From NCBI GenBank assembly GCA_035079385.1, contig JAVHKY010000071.1, positions 622,001-686,000 of the forward strand: a stretch of DNA of 64,000 bases, in the 5' to 3' direction. The notes below the pieces were generated by a model. It saw only the letters and a list, made by a program, of their open reading frames with translations. It searched no databases and was not told where the DNA came from. Position numbers and translations under genes: made by a program. Positions 33,726 through 44,260 of this stretch are shown piece by piece; within the stretch, counting starts at the first letter, position 1; every line of letters begins with the position of its first letter. The DNA is from Aspidiotus rigidus. Lineage: Eukaryota; Arthropoda; Insecta; Hemiptera; Diaspididae.

Positions 33726-35328
33726 CCACCTTATGAGGTATCGCGTGTGTAAAGAACACACTAAGAAACTGTGAATTAGATTATTTTGTGAGGTCGTCCA
33801 TTTCGAGTGTATCGAAATATTTCAATATTGTCACTTATGTATTCAAGAATCAAGACATACAGCAGTCTCCACTCTGTAATGATGAGATCCTTGGACTACT
33901 TTTGTCATTTTGAGAGTTGACGGTACTTATGGGCACAATACAGGGGTGAAGACGAAAAATTGTAAACCTAAAAATTCAGTCGATACATCTTTAAACAAGA
34001 AGACGACGACAACAATATGTTTGAAGAAATACCTTGACTGTCCTCATTATTCTAGAGACTAGAAGCAAAAATTAGAATTTCACATGGATCAATTTTCCAT
34101 GTTTCTTGGCTGAAATTGTTTTTGTTGCTCGATATTATTATTGTAAGTGATGGTCGACCATCATTCATATTGTAATCGATCTTTTGTGAATTCACTCTTT
34201 TCTATTATTCTTACCCCTGTGGCATAAGCTTGGAAAATTTTACAAACCTTTCAGTTTTATTCCCGGATCTGTAAAACCAATTTTAATCATCTTATAATGA
34301 CCACAGATTTAGATTGGTTGTTTACCACGGACCAAAAATGATGAAACTGTCTGCAGCCGTTCATCAGTGGAGTAGAATGCTAAGATTTGACCATTAAAGG
34401 AGACAAAACAAATTATTTCTATTACTAGCTGGCATAGGTAGCCTGCAATACATGCTCCTCCTTGCGGTATAGTATTTTAAAGCTTTAAGATTTGTGAGAG
34501 GCATAAGTTGGGATTATTCGCATGAGGACATAGACACATGAGGATGGAAAGTGGGCAAAGCGAGTGGCAAAATTTGGAAGCTGTCCGAAAAAGTGATCAT
34601 TATAAAATAACCATATAAGAGTGTATCGTAAGAAAAATCTTTCTACGTGCTTTGAAACAAACTTTTAGCGACTTATTATAACAAGCCCAAAAGAACTATA
34701 AGTTCAAAATAAATGAAAACGAAAATTTTTTATAACTAATTTTCTAGTGCACAAAAGTGCCCGAAAAGGTGCAAAAATTGTCGCTCGTCGCTCCTAGTGA
34801 AGCATCCTCATGTAAATTGGAAAATTTCTCATGACTTTGTGTATGTGACAGAGAAAATTTGTAAACGTTAGGTCATATACCAACGCCTAACCTGCCGTTA
34901 TAAGAAATTCTTCCCGTGATTTGGACTTGGATAATTTGATGTGCTTTTGAAAAGCATTAATTAGTTCTTAAGACAAATTGATTGTTCTCCTAGACGTGTC
35001 CCATTTGAGATCGAGTTGATATAGATGGAGAATGATGAGGCAGCCTGAGATGAAGTGAAGATTTTAGTATTGTACCGTAAAGGAGAAATAATGAATGATT
35101 TCTATTACTTTCGGTCATAGTTTGCCTGCAATGCAACTTCTTCTTGGGTTGTAGTATTTTAAAGCATTGAAATTAGTGAGAGGAAGCAGTTACTAATTGG
35201 AAAATTTCAGGGACTGTGCAGCTAAGGCGCTACTACAGACGTAGGGTGACGAGTTTTATTATCATTTATTTTTTATCGCAACTGGTTGTACGTGCGCACA
35301 GCGTGTAACTGTAAGGTAGTGTATTGTA
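33726..35328. repeat. Diverged tandem duplication, no gene
   Basis: 'ttatttctattactagctggcataggtagcctgcaata' at 34415 and following resembles 35098-35190 ('tttctattactttcggtcatagtttgcctgcaatgca...gtagtattttaaagca'), an offset of about 680 bp. No coding feature recognised. Confidence 0.45.
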
Positions 35329-35446
35329 AACGATTAAACGAATCCGTTCCTTAAGGTTACGGCTATCCATCATAAACGAAAAAACGAATACTCTAAAGGG
35401 AGAGTAAACAAATGCAAACCGCAGAAAATAAAAACGAAGGGAGCGC

Positions 35447-35470
35447 TTTCGGTTAAACAACCATCTTCAG
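35447..35470 (-). ncRNA. Hammerhead-core-like box at Penelope 3' end
   Basis: Reverse strand: CTGAAGA, then T and a GGTT-GTTT-AACC hairpin, then GAAA. CUGANGA, stem II and GAAA are the two conserved strands of a hammerhead ribozyme, and such ribozymes are known in Penelope-like elements. I could not find a matching stem III with a UH cleavage site. The same box is at 38751-38774 (+) in the other arm. Confidence 0.35.
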
Positions 35471-35515
35471 ACCTGAAATGAAAGCAACTGACGAACGAAT
35501 GAGAAGGAAGAGGTA

Positions 35516-37630
35516 TTAAGATCGTCCGAACGAGAAATCACGGTGTGAATCATAAACCTGTTCGATCAAGCCATCTTCCGGAATGTACGAGTTGAGTATA
35601 GTGATACCGTCAGTGTTGAGGTGACGCATTATCTCTATATTCTCGAGGGCGATACGCTTACGGTAGGAATTCTCCTTATGGAGGAGCTTTTCGGATCCCT
35701 CGCGGAAACTGTGGCCACTGTTAATCAAATGATCAGCGAAAGCTGACTCCCCTAAGCGTCCCTTCTTCCAAGACTTCAGGTGCTCAGCTACTCTAACTTT
35801 CATCTGGCGGCTGGTCTCACCAATATAAAAGCCTCCACAATCCTCACATTCCATCTTATAAACACCACTCCTCTCATCAACCGGTATGGGATCCTTCAGT
35901 CTCACAAACAACCTCTTAACTGTGGTATGGTTGTAAAACGCGGGTCTGAAACCAAACGGGCGAAGGGCCCGACCCAATTGCTGGGAGAAATTCCCCAGGA
36001 AAGGGAGACTGATCCAACGCAAACGGCGATCACGGATCGTGTCTCGGGGGAGGGAGGTGGTGGAATCAAGAAGGCTCCTCGTAACTTTCCTCCGAACCAT
36101 CACGTCGACGTCGACATTGACTCCATTCACTCTAGCCAGGTGTTTTATAGTAAGTAATTCTTTCTTATAAGCAGATTGACTCAACGGAATACGAGTCAGT
36201 CTGTGAACTAGGCTATGAAAAGCAGCCATCTTATGAGCAACAGGACCGAACGAGCCACCGTGGACTAAAACATCGGTCGTAGTATCTTTCCTGTAAATTC
36301 CAAACTTGTGGATACCGTCTACAATAGAGATCGATAAATCCAAAAAGTTAATGGAAAATACCCCTATTTCCAACGTAAATTTGATGGAAGGGTACCAGGA
36401 ATTGAGATACCTCAGAAACTCACCAAGGAGATCTGGGTGACCAGTCCAGGTACATAGAACGTCATCAACGTACCTGTGCCAGTAGTGAATATGATTAAGT
36501 AACACCTGGTTCGAGGAAAAGAGGTCAAGTTCAAACTTAGACATGAAAATTTCGGAGGTAAGAGAGCCTAGAGGTGATCCAATAGGGATCCCTACTTCCT
36601 CAGGGAACTCGAAAAATTTTCCTTCAAATGTACAGAAGTTAGGGGACCAGCAAGTATTCAGGAGATCAAAAAATTCCTGAAACTCATTGTGAGGAATGTT
36701 GGCACTGATGAGTAGCTCACCCATCCGCTGGATAGTAGCAGCCTTAGGAATATTCGGAAACAAACCAACAACATCAAACGAGCAGATGGTCGTTCCTGGG
36801 GGAAGGCTTACATCCTTGAGGACATCAGTTAAAGAGGCCGAATTCAAGACCGAATGAGGAGATTCAAAATCAATGCGATTTTTGAACCAACGGTCAAGGA
36901 ATTTGGCAAGGAGGTAGGTAGGAGAGGAGACAAAAGAAACAACGGGTCGCATCGGGGTATTCTTCTTATGCACTTTGGGCAACCCGTAGAGGAGGGGGGG
37001 TATGGGGTTAGGAACCAGGACGGCTTTTTTCAAAGCAGGAGTTTTGATAATAGCCTTACTCCTCTTGATGACACTCCTAACTTCTCTAACGTGCTTAGGA
37101 AAGCTGAAATCCCCACTCTCTTTAGCACCACACTGCTGTAGGACTTCATGGACCTTGGAAGAATAGGCCGACCTCTCCATCACTACAACAGCGTTGCCCT
37201 TGTCAGCCTTAGTGACGATTAGATCTCCCTCTTTCATCTTCCTCTTTAAACCCTGAATGACTCCTCCCAATTTATTACTCATGCGAGGGAGGGGGTTATT
37301 ACGGACCAAATCAGCACAGACTTTCTGGGTATTATAACCAGGACCAATCTTAACCGCAAGATCCGCAACAACATTCGCCAAGGTTTCATCATTCTTAAGG
37401 GGAGGCAGACTGAATTTCAAACCTTTCTCAAGGAGGGCTGTTTCGTCACTATTAAACACTACCTGACTATTATTTATGAGGGGGGGATGGAATTTGTGAA
37501 CAACAACACCGTCACTCACCCCTTCCTCAACCACATCCTCATTAACCTTCATTAGGGAGGACAACTTCTTATTTTTCCTCTCCTTCAACTTCACCTCAAA
37601 CTTCCGACACTTTTCATTGACGTCCCGCAT
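35516..37630 (-). CDS. Penelope-like reverse transcriptase with GIY-YIG endonuclease
   Basis: From the ATG at 37630 the frame is open for 704 residues; it remains open 11 codons further upstream through a C-run at 37644-37652, so a start there cannot be excluded. In order: the N-terminal DKG motif (TKADKGNAVVVMERSAY, about residue 150), the RT palm with SFDVVGLFPNIP (about 285) and the catalytic YVDD box in RYVDDVLCTW (about 390), thumb region, a YNHTTVKRLF linker and the GIY-YIG nuclease (SGVYKMECEDC, FYIGETSRQMKVRVAEHL, ADHLINSGHSF; about 590-650). The length is close to known members. No stop interrupts it, so it may be active. This enzyme copies its RNA template at a nick in chromosomal DNA. 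Confidence 0.92.
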   Translation of the reverse strand: MRDVNEKCRKFEVKLKERKNKKLSSLMKVNEDVVEEGVSDGVVVHKFHPPLINNSQVVFNSDETALLEKGLKFSLPPLKNDETLANVVADLAVKIGPGYNTQKVCADLVRNNPLPRMSNKLGGVIQGLKRKMKEGDLIVTKADKGNAVVVMERSAYSSKVHEVLQQCGAKESGDFSFPKHVREVRSVIKRSKAIIKTPALKKAVLVPNPIPPLLYGLPKVHKKNTPMRPVVSFVSSPTYLLAKFLDRWFKNRIDFESPHSVLNSASLTDVLKDVSLPPGTTICSFDVVGLFPNIPKAATIQRMGELLISANIPHNEFQEFFDLLNTCWSPNFCTFEGKFFEFPEEVGIPIGSPLGSLTSEIFMSKFELDLFSSNQVLLNHIHYWHRYVDDVLCTWTGHPDLLGEFLRYLNSWYPSIKFTLEIGVFSINFLDLSISIVDGIHKFGIYRKDTTTDVLVHGGSFGPVAHKMAAFHSLVHRLTRIPLSQSAYKKELLTIKHLARVNGVNVDVDVMVRRKVTRSLLDSTTSLPRDTIRDRRLRWISLPFLGNFSQQLGRALRPFGFRPAFYNHTTVKRLFVRLKDPIPVDERSGVYKMECEDCGGFYIGETSRQMKVRVAEHLKSWKKGRLGESAFADHLINSGHSFREGSEKLLHKENSYRKRIALENIEIMRHLNTDGITILNSYIPEDGLIEQVYDSHRDFSFGRS

Positions 37631-37778
37631 AAAGTAATCAAACTCAAGGGGGGGGGAGCACACCGGAGAGTCTCGAATGGACCAAAAGGTTTAATCTAGT
37701 CGCAATATTAAATTTACCATACCATCTTCGCAACTCCGTTCTGATCCACTTCTCCCTCATATAATTCTCCAGTTTCTT

Positions 37779-38705
37779 GGTCACCCAGATCTCCTTGGTG
37801 AGTTTCTGAGGTATCTCAATTCCTGGTACCCTTCCATCAAATTTACGTTGGAAATAGGGGTATTTTCCATTAACTTTTTGGATTTATCGATCTCTATTGT
37901 AGACGGTATCCACAAGTTTGGAATTTACAGGAAAGATACTACGACCGATGTTTTAGTCCACGGTGGTTCGTTCGGTCCTGTTGCTCATAAGATGGCTGCT
38001 TTTCATAGCCTAGTCCACAGACTGACTCGTATTCCGTTGAGTCAATCTGCTTATAAGAAAGAATTACTTACTATAAAACACCTGGCTAGAGTGAATGGAG
38101 TCAATGTCGACGTCGACGTGATGGTTCGGAGGAAAGTTACGAGGAGCCTTCTTGATTCCACCACCTCCCTCCCCCGAGACACGATCCGTGATCGCCGTTT
38201 GCGTTGGATCAGTCTCCCTTTCCTGGGGAATTTCTCCCAGCAATTGGGTCGGGCCCTTCGCCCGTTTGGTTTCAGACCCGCGTTTTACAACCATACCACA
38301 GTTAAGAGGTTGTTTGTGAGACTGAAGGATCCCATACCGGTTGATGAGAGGAGTGGTGTTTATAAGATGGAATGTGAGGATTGTGGAGGCTTTTATATTG
38401 GTGAGACCAGCCGCCAGATGAAAGTTAGAGTAGCTGAGCACCTGAAGTCTTGGAAGAAGGGACGCTTAGGGGAGTCAGCTTTCGCTGATCATTTGATTAA
38501 CAGTGGCCACAGTTTCCGCGAGGGATCCGAAAAGCTCCTCCATAAGGAGAATTCCTACCGTAAGCGTATCGCCCTCGAGAATATAGAGATAATGCGTCAC
38601 CTCAACACTGACGGTATCACTATACTCAACTCGTACATTCCGGAAGATGGCTTGATCGAACAGGTTTATGATTCACACCGTGATTTCTCGTTCGGACGAT
38701 CTTAA
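37779..38705 (+). pseudogene. 5'-truncated Penelope ORF, inverted copy
   Basis: The same frame as the main copy from GHPDLLGEFLRYL onward, just after the YVDD box, through the GIY-YIG domain to the stop at 38703-38705. Residues are identical to the main copy wherever compared. It lacks the DKG motif and catalytic RT motifs. It has no start of its own. Confidence 0.88.
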
Positions 38706-38750
38706 TACCTCTTCCTTCTCATTCGTTCGTCAGTTGCTTTCATTTCAGGT

Positions 38751-38774
38751 CTGAAGATGGTTGTTTAACCGAAA
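38751..38774 (+). ncRNA. Hammerhead-core-like box, second arm
   Basis: Same arrangement as 35447-35470, identical because the arms are identical: CTGAAGA, GGTT/AACC stem, GAAA. Same reservation about the missing cleavage strand. Confidence 0.35.
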
Positions 38775-38914
38775 GCGCTCCCTTCGTTTTTATTTTCTGC
38801 GGTTTGCATTTGTTTACTCTCCCTTTAGAGTATTCGTTTTTTCGTTTATGTAGTGTATTGTACTCGAATGATACGGTATACTAGGTAGCCCATCGTATTT
38901 CCTTTTCTGAGGAT

Positions 38915-39173
38915 GTTGCGTTGTAGGTTAACCGTGAACGCTACACCAAAATAAAACGGAGTGTTTTTATAGGAAATTTAACGAGGAATAATTTTGGTAA
39001 TAGGTAACTTCGTTGTAAAATGGATAATAAGCGAGATATTTACGTAAAACTGATTTTTGGTTTGAACCCACATTTAAAAAAATACTCCAAGGGACAATGT
39101 GGGATTTTTAATATGTTGTTGTGGACACTTCCCCCCCCCCCCATTTTCAGTCATCAAACCTTTTGTAGACAGA
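38915..39173 (-). repeat. Inverted repeat RepE, right copy
   Basis: Pairs with 32820-33075. Here it contains a C-run (about 12 C) near 39130. Confidence 0.7.
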
Positions 39174-39320
39174 AATGTTTTTGACATGTTCCATGTCTTT
39201 TCTCTCGCCGGATCCCGATTTTGAAACTCGCGAGTACACCCCGCGTAATGATGATAAATAATTATATTAATTAATTAATTAATTAATAATTAAATAATTA
39301 ATAATTAAATAATTAAATAA

Positions 39321-39410
39321 TTGTGATGCGCTCTGCGGAACATTTTAAGACCATTTCCAAGTCGACTCACTTTTCCGACTCAATACCCAATATCGCAGAG
39401 CGCATCACAA
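39321..39410. mobile_element. 90 bp mini-MITE
   Basis: Ends TTGTGATGCGCTCTGCG and CGCAGAGCGCATCACAA are perfect 17 bp inverted repeats around about 56 bp, in the middle of a TAAAT repeat tract. It stands out by G+C content. The AT-rich surroundings prevent reading a target duplication. Confidence 0.65.
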
Positions 39411-39715
39411 TTAAATAATTAAATAATTAAATAATTAATATAATTGATAATTCGAGAATCTCTACCCCGTGGGTGATTCAGAAATTCGCGAGTACACCCC
39501 GCGTAATAATTATAAATAATTAATTAATTAATTAATTAATTAATTAATAATTAAATAATTAAATAATTGAATGATTAAATAAATAAATGATTAAATAATT
39601 AAATAATTAATATAATTAATAATTAGAAAATTTTCTAAGTCCCTCTTCCTATCATATATGGCTGGATAGTCGAAATTTTTCAAAGTCCCCTAAACTTGAA
39701 TTGTCTCATACCATA

Positions 39716-39780
<65 letters not shown>

Positions 39781-39795
39781 AAATAATATTAAATA

Positions 39796-40181
39796 ACACT
39801 ACTGAACAGCTATTCTGTTACAAAGATTCTATTACGTGATTCTCAGATACTTTTCAACGCTGAACACGAATCCATTGTCTGTTTTTTGCTAGCACGTCAC
39901 AATTTGTAGTAATCACGATAAATATTCATGTAATCATGACAAATATTCTTGTCTACTTGCCGCGCGCTATCGTGGAACGCAACGAACATTTTAGATAGCG
40001 ATGCTGCTATCGTCGATGTGTTTCGCGACGACGCGCGGCAAGTAAACGAGAACTTTAATCGTGATTATTAAAAATTGTGACGTGCTGGCAGAAAACGGAC
40101 AACGGATTCGTGTTCAGCGTTGAAAAGTATCTAAGAATCACATAATAGAATCTTTGAAACAGGATAGCTGTTCAGTAGTGT
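39796..40181. mobile_element. 386 bp foldback MITE
   Basis: Left end ACACTACTGAACAGCTATTC pairs with the right end, and pairing continues through 'gattctattacgtgattct', 'tttcaacgctgaacacgaat' and 'gcacgtcacaatt' to the centre, where TTGCCGCGCG faces CGCGCGGCAA. The whole element is one long imperfect hairpin. Confidence 0.8.
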
Positions 40182-40524
40182 AATTAAATAATTAAATAAT
40201 TAAATAATTGAATAATTAATATAATTAATAATTAGAAAATTTTCCAAGTCCCCTTTCCTATCATATATGGCTGGATAGTCGAAATTTTTCCAAGTCCCCT
40301 AGACTTGAAGTCTCATACCATTCCAATACAACAGCGAGATCGCTCGTTCGCCCCACGAAAGTTGATACTTACCTCAAAATATAGAATACCCACAATTACC
40401 TCAAAATATTTCTCATACAAGACTTATAGGACGCCAAGATAGGTAAAGGGGTAAACGAATAATATTTCATGAACACTTGACCTAGTAGAAGAATTAATAA
40501 TAAATAAATAAATAAATAAATGAA

Positions 40525-40575
<51 letters not shown>

Positions 40576-40578
40576 ATA

Positions 40579-40670
<92 letters not shown>

Positions 40671-40967
40671 ATTAAATAATTAAATAATAAAATAATTAAA
40701 TAATGAAATAATTAAATAAATAAAGGCTGGATAGTCGAAATTTTTCCAAGTCCCTAGACTTGAATTGTCTCATACCATTCCAATATAACAGCGAGTTCGC
40801 GCTACCTCATATTTCTCATAGAAGACTTATACGACGCCAAGATAGGTAAAGGGGTAAACGAATAATATCTCACGAACACTTGACCTAGTAGAAGCCTAGA
40901 CTGAAATATTAACAGGGAACCTGTTTTATGGGGGGCTATTTGAGAAATCTGCCGTGCGCCGTCCAGC

Positions 40968-41195
40968 GAAAAACTTGGAAAAATTTCGACCCTCGAGCCA
41001 TAGATGATAGGAGGGGGACTTAGAAAAATTTCGACTCTCGAGCCATATATGATAGGAGAGGGACTTAGAAAAATTTCGACTCTCGAGCCATATATGATAG
41101 GAGGGGGACTTAGAAAAAATTTCGACTCTCGAGCTATATATGATAGGAGAAGGACCTAGAAAAATTTCGACTCTCGAGCCATATTTCAAGATGAC
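40968..41195. repeat. 43 bp minisatellite, array 1
   Basis: About five units of 'aatttcgactctcgagccat' plus 'atatgataggagggggactt'. The reverse-strand ORF 40926-41189 is a repeat artefact. Confidence 0.9.
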
Positions 41196-41346
41196 TGATC
41201 AAATATAAAAGACATGGAACATGATTTTCATTTATTTGGCTATGCCAGAAATTTTTTTTTTTTAGCGGGGAACCCGCTATCCATTTTGTTAGGAGATTAC
41301 ATCCTCAGAAAACGTCCGCGTCCGCGTCCGCAGGTTAGGTTAGGTT
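41196..41346. repeat. Spacer with shared tail, (GTCCGC)3 and three TTAGG units
   Basis: 'aaaagacatggaacatgatt...atttggctatgccagaa' (41206-41250) also occurs at 60790-60832 and inverted at 51398-51440. GTCCGC is repeated three times near 41309, followed by AGGTTAGGTTAGGTTA at 41330-41345, three units of the insect telomere motif. Confidence 0.65.
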
Positions 41347-41745
41347 ACGGGACTTAGAAGAATTTCGCCGAGTCTCGAGCTATATATGATAGGAGGGGGA
41401 CTTAGAAGAATTTCAAGTCGCGAGCTATATATAATGGGGGGGGGGTGGATTTGGAAGAATTTTGACTTTCGAACTACCGTCTGCCGTCCGCCGTCCAACC
41501 AAAAACTTGGAAAAATTTTGAGACTCGAGCTACATATGATAGGAGGGGGACTTGGAAGAATTTCGAGTCTCGAGCTATATATGATAGGAGGGGGACTTGG
41601 AAGAATTTCAAGTCTCGAGCTACAAATATATATGGAAGGAGGGGGACTTGGAAGAATTGTGACTTCCGAGCTATATATGATAGAAGGGGGACTTAGAAGA
41701 ATTTCGACTCTCGAGCTATATATGATAGGAGGGAATGTAGAATGA
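41347..41745. repeat. 43 bp minisatellite, array 2
   Basis: About nine units of the same family as array 1 (aatttcgagtctcgagctat, atatgataggagggggactt). ORFs on both strands here (41340-41780, 41386-41745) reflect the period and are not called as genes. Confidence 0.9.
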
Positions 41746-42748
41746 TAATTTCGATTTGAATTATATGACAGGATTATCAACTCAGTTCCACATCACATGA
41801 GAGGTCGAGTTAAAGAATTGCGGGTTCCCCGCTGCCATTGCAACGTCTGTAATGGCTTTTAATTTTTTTTTTTTTTTTTTTCTCATTCGCCTGCATTAAT
41901 ATCTAACTTCGGTAATGTGTTGTAAAAGTACGCGCTCGTTCTACGAGTAATTAGGACAGCAAAATGTTCTATACACTAATATTGTATTTGGGTGACAATA
42001 ACTTCTTTTCCATTTATCTATCGGGTCACAAGAATTGTTGCTTTTCTATCTATTGGTACATAGTAATTGTTGTTCTCCGATACCACATCTTCCTATTCCT
42101 TGCCTCTTTGAAAGACCCTCTAATACGTTCCGTAGTCGTATTTTTTCTGCTAGCTACCAAACCAGTCTAGCTCTTTGCGGATGTCCTCTCTATTTTTGCT
42201 TTTCTAGAGCGATTCTCTTGCGCAGCCATTTTTCTGATATATTTTCATTATGCACATATTATATCAATAGTCTAAACTTGATATCATTCCCCAGGGTATT
42301 CCATTGCTCCCTGACCATTTTATTTCGAACTCTCAATAGTTTTGATCACCTCGCTACTTTTCTCAAAAAATTGACTTCTGTCGCTAATTAGTAATTATAC
42401 TTCTTCTATACAGGCGTGTGCTCATTACATTGTGTGCGTTTTACTCTTCCGGTTTTTAAGTGTGCGATTTATCATGTTTGCATTTCATGTCTACTTTTTC
42501 CCTGTGTATTCTTTACCGCGTGTGCAAAGTACTCAACAATTTCGATAAAATTTTTGAAAATGTGTGGAAATTACATACGCCCTTCTCTTGTCCCAAAAGT
42601 TAGCACCTGGTTACCAAATATTTCTCACAGTTTAGAAGATGGGAAGTGGAACATATTCTAGATTTATATTATTTGAAATCGCTAACCTAATATATTTTTT
42701 CCTTTTTTCTTATTGTTTGTGCATAATATTCACTCTCGGTACGAGCAG
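41746..42748. other. No supported gene
   Basis: ORFs at 41964-42170 and 42035-42391 have no motif. It is the sequence preceding gene 2 exon 2. Confidence 0.4.
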
Positions 42749-43115
42749 TTGCACGCTCAGAATTGAATGACTTGCCCACGAATGTACCTTCAAGATTAGA
42801 AGAAATACCAGTCGTTTTACCCAAGTCGTGGCCAACTGTTGATCCAACGTATATACCGGACAATATATCCGCCGAAGTTGTAGAAGGGTCGGAAGAGGTG
42901 GTAAAACGTTTGAGGGCGAAAACTGGTTATTTGTGGCCCAGACACACGGCTCACGATTTTCATAATTACGAGCGTCGATATGCCGGAGTCGCAACAACAA
43001 AATACTGCGAATACGAGGGAAGATATGTCCGAAAAGGAGCGCAAAAATACATTCCAGAATTCGATAAGGTCGTCGTATGTAGAAACGTTGACCCGCTTTG
43101 GATATCAGTATACAC
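42749..43115 (+). CDS. Gene 2, exon 2: extracellular-type cysteine-containing segment
   Basis: The open frame reads RSELNDLPTNVPSRLEEIPV, then GYLWPRHTAHDFHNYERRYA, TTKYCEYEGRYVRKGAQKYI and FDKVVVCRNVDPLWISVYT. The acceptor is ...TCGGTACGAGCAG (a weak tract) and the donor AC|GTACGT is strong. The donor leaves phase 2, which matches the acceptor of 54170 exactly (ACC = Thr across the junction, giving VYTCDVLQ). It needs one base from the previous exon, which 23474 provides. I do not recognise the fold. The Cys residues fit a secreted protein. Confidence 0.55.
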
Positions 43116-43274
43116 GTACGTTCTTCTCTTATTTTTCTTATTATGTATTAGACCTTCAAGAAACGTAAGAAACTCTTGCGGAGTGGAGGTATCTTCTAAG
43201 ACTGTTCAATTTTGAATGCACGATGTTATAGCGAAAGGGATAAAAGGCGAATTGGTTTGAATACTTGTAAAGTG

Positions 43275-43400
43275 AGGTACGGTTCTGGCGCAGCGGTGTC
43301 CGAAATGGGCCTTGATCAACTCTTTCACCGACAAAACTCCAGCGATCCCGAGTTTAGCTCCAAATCTAATGTAATGTAATGTAATTTTATCGAATCAGGG
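43275..43400 (+). mobile_element. Possible tRNA-derived SINE
   Basis: GGTTCTGGCGCAGCGGTGT contains a good pol III A box (TGGCGCAGCGG) and, about 50 bp on, GCGATCCCGAG resembles a B box (GGTTCGATCCC). An (ATGTA)n tail follows at about 43369-43390, as in many insect SINEs. No second copy is in the window. Confidence 0.4.
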
Positions 43401-43646
43401 TCCGAAAATTTCGCCCCTACGAGTATTTAATGGCAAGTTAGGTTCTCCGCGGAGTGGATCGCCGTATTGATTTCGAATGAAGTTTCATGTATCGTGTGAC
43501 TTTATATCTAAGTTGGATTCACGACCGCAATAACTCACCATTTTCACTTCACTCTCGACAAACTCAAAATTGCTGACAGTTGGTGTGAATCAATCTAATA
43601 GACTTAGTTTTTCGTGATAACAAAATATCAATTACAGTGTGATTAC

Positions 43647-43925
43647 AGAAGCAAAAGTACCCGAAATATTTCCAATCGCAAATTTGCTCCCCATAAGAAA
43701 ACATAGGAAGCAAACCGATCATATGGTATTCGTATTAATTAAAAATTAAAAAGAATTGAGGGATTAAAAGTTCAATTTTGGAAGCTAATTACCTCACACA
43801 TCATAAAAATAAACTGTTTTGCCCTCAATCCTTTTTAATTTTTGTTTAATTTCATACTGATCTTTGCTCCCCGTGTATTTCTTATGGGAGTACAATTGCG
43901 CTTGGAAATATCGAAGGTATTTATC
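43647..43925. mobile_element. Foldback MITE, ~280 bp
   Basis: 'atatttccaatcgcaaattt...ctccccataagaaa' and 'aattaaaaagaattgaggg' on the left pair with 'ccctcaatcctttttaattt' and 'tttcttatgggagtac...gcgcttggaaatat' on the right. Arms are about 115 bp, loop about 60 bp. The target duplication was not resolved. Confidence 0.65.
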
Positions 43926-44260
43926 GATATTTTGTTATTGCAAAAAACTCAGTCCATTGAGAATACGTTCGGGTTATTATACATAATGGTACGCGAAAAT
44001 GAATATTTGAACCGAAAAATTTTTCACAGTAATAAAGGTGGAAAATAACTACCTCTTATATTTCATTCACGCGACGATGTACACACGTCCTTATTCATAT
44101 GATTTCACGTGATACTAACTTATAATACCTAAAGAAAAATAAATTGTTCCTCAGAAGGGTTAATTTATGGATTTAACGTACGTTGATGAATATTATGAAA
44201 ATGCTAAGAAACCAACCATAAGTGCCGAGGTACGCAAGTTTGAACGAGAGGAGGAAAAAT

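Larger units (their letters stand above)
35329..38850 (-). mobile_element. Penelope-like retroelement with inverted 5'-truncated copy
   Basis: A 12 bp target duplication TAGTGTATTGTA bounds the insertion (35317-35328 and 38851-38862). The main copy is on the reverse strand (3' end at left, 5' end near 37778). A 5'-truncated copy on the forward strand (37779-38850) is its inverted repeat, pairing with 35371-36442 over 1072 bp with apparently no differences in the coding overlap. The left end carries an extra ~42 bp (35329-35370) absent from the right end. Inverted partial copies with a short one-sided extension are known for Penelope-like elements. Near-identity of the arms indicates a recent insertion. 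Confidence 0.9.
39240..40720. repeat. AT-rich (TAAT/AAAT)n block with nested elements
   Basis: Runs of TTAA, AATT and AAAT repeats at 39250-39322, 39410-39450, 39515-39620, 39715-39790, 40180-40225 and 40500-40720 separate three related copies of 'ggctggatagtcgaaatttttccaagtcccct...cataccatt' (39660, 40269, 40727). The last two copies also share 'agacttatacgacgccaagataggtaaagggg'. No coding content. Confidence 0.8.

Noticed and set aside
35780..36157. 125-codon ORF antisense to the Penelope gene (also at 38064-38441)
   Set aside because: Shadow of the GIY-YIG coding region; conserved only because the two arms are identical.
40968..41745. CRISPR-like regular repeats
   Set aside because: Units are contiguous 43 bp minisatellite repeats without unique spacers, in a eukaryotic context.
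40926..41780. Ser/Arg/Ile-rich repeat ORFs on both strands
   Set aside because: Open only because the 43 bp minisatellite lacks stops in some frames; no conservation of one frame over another.
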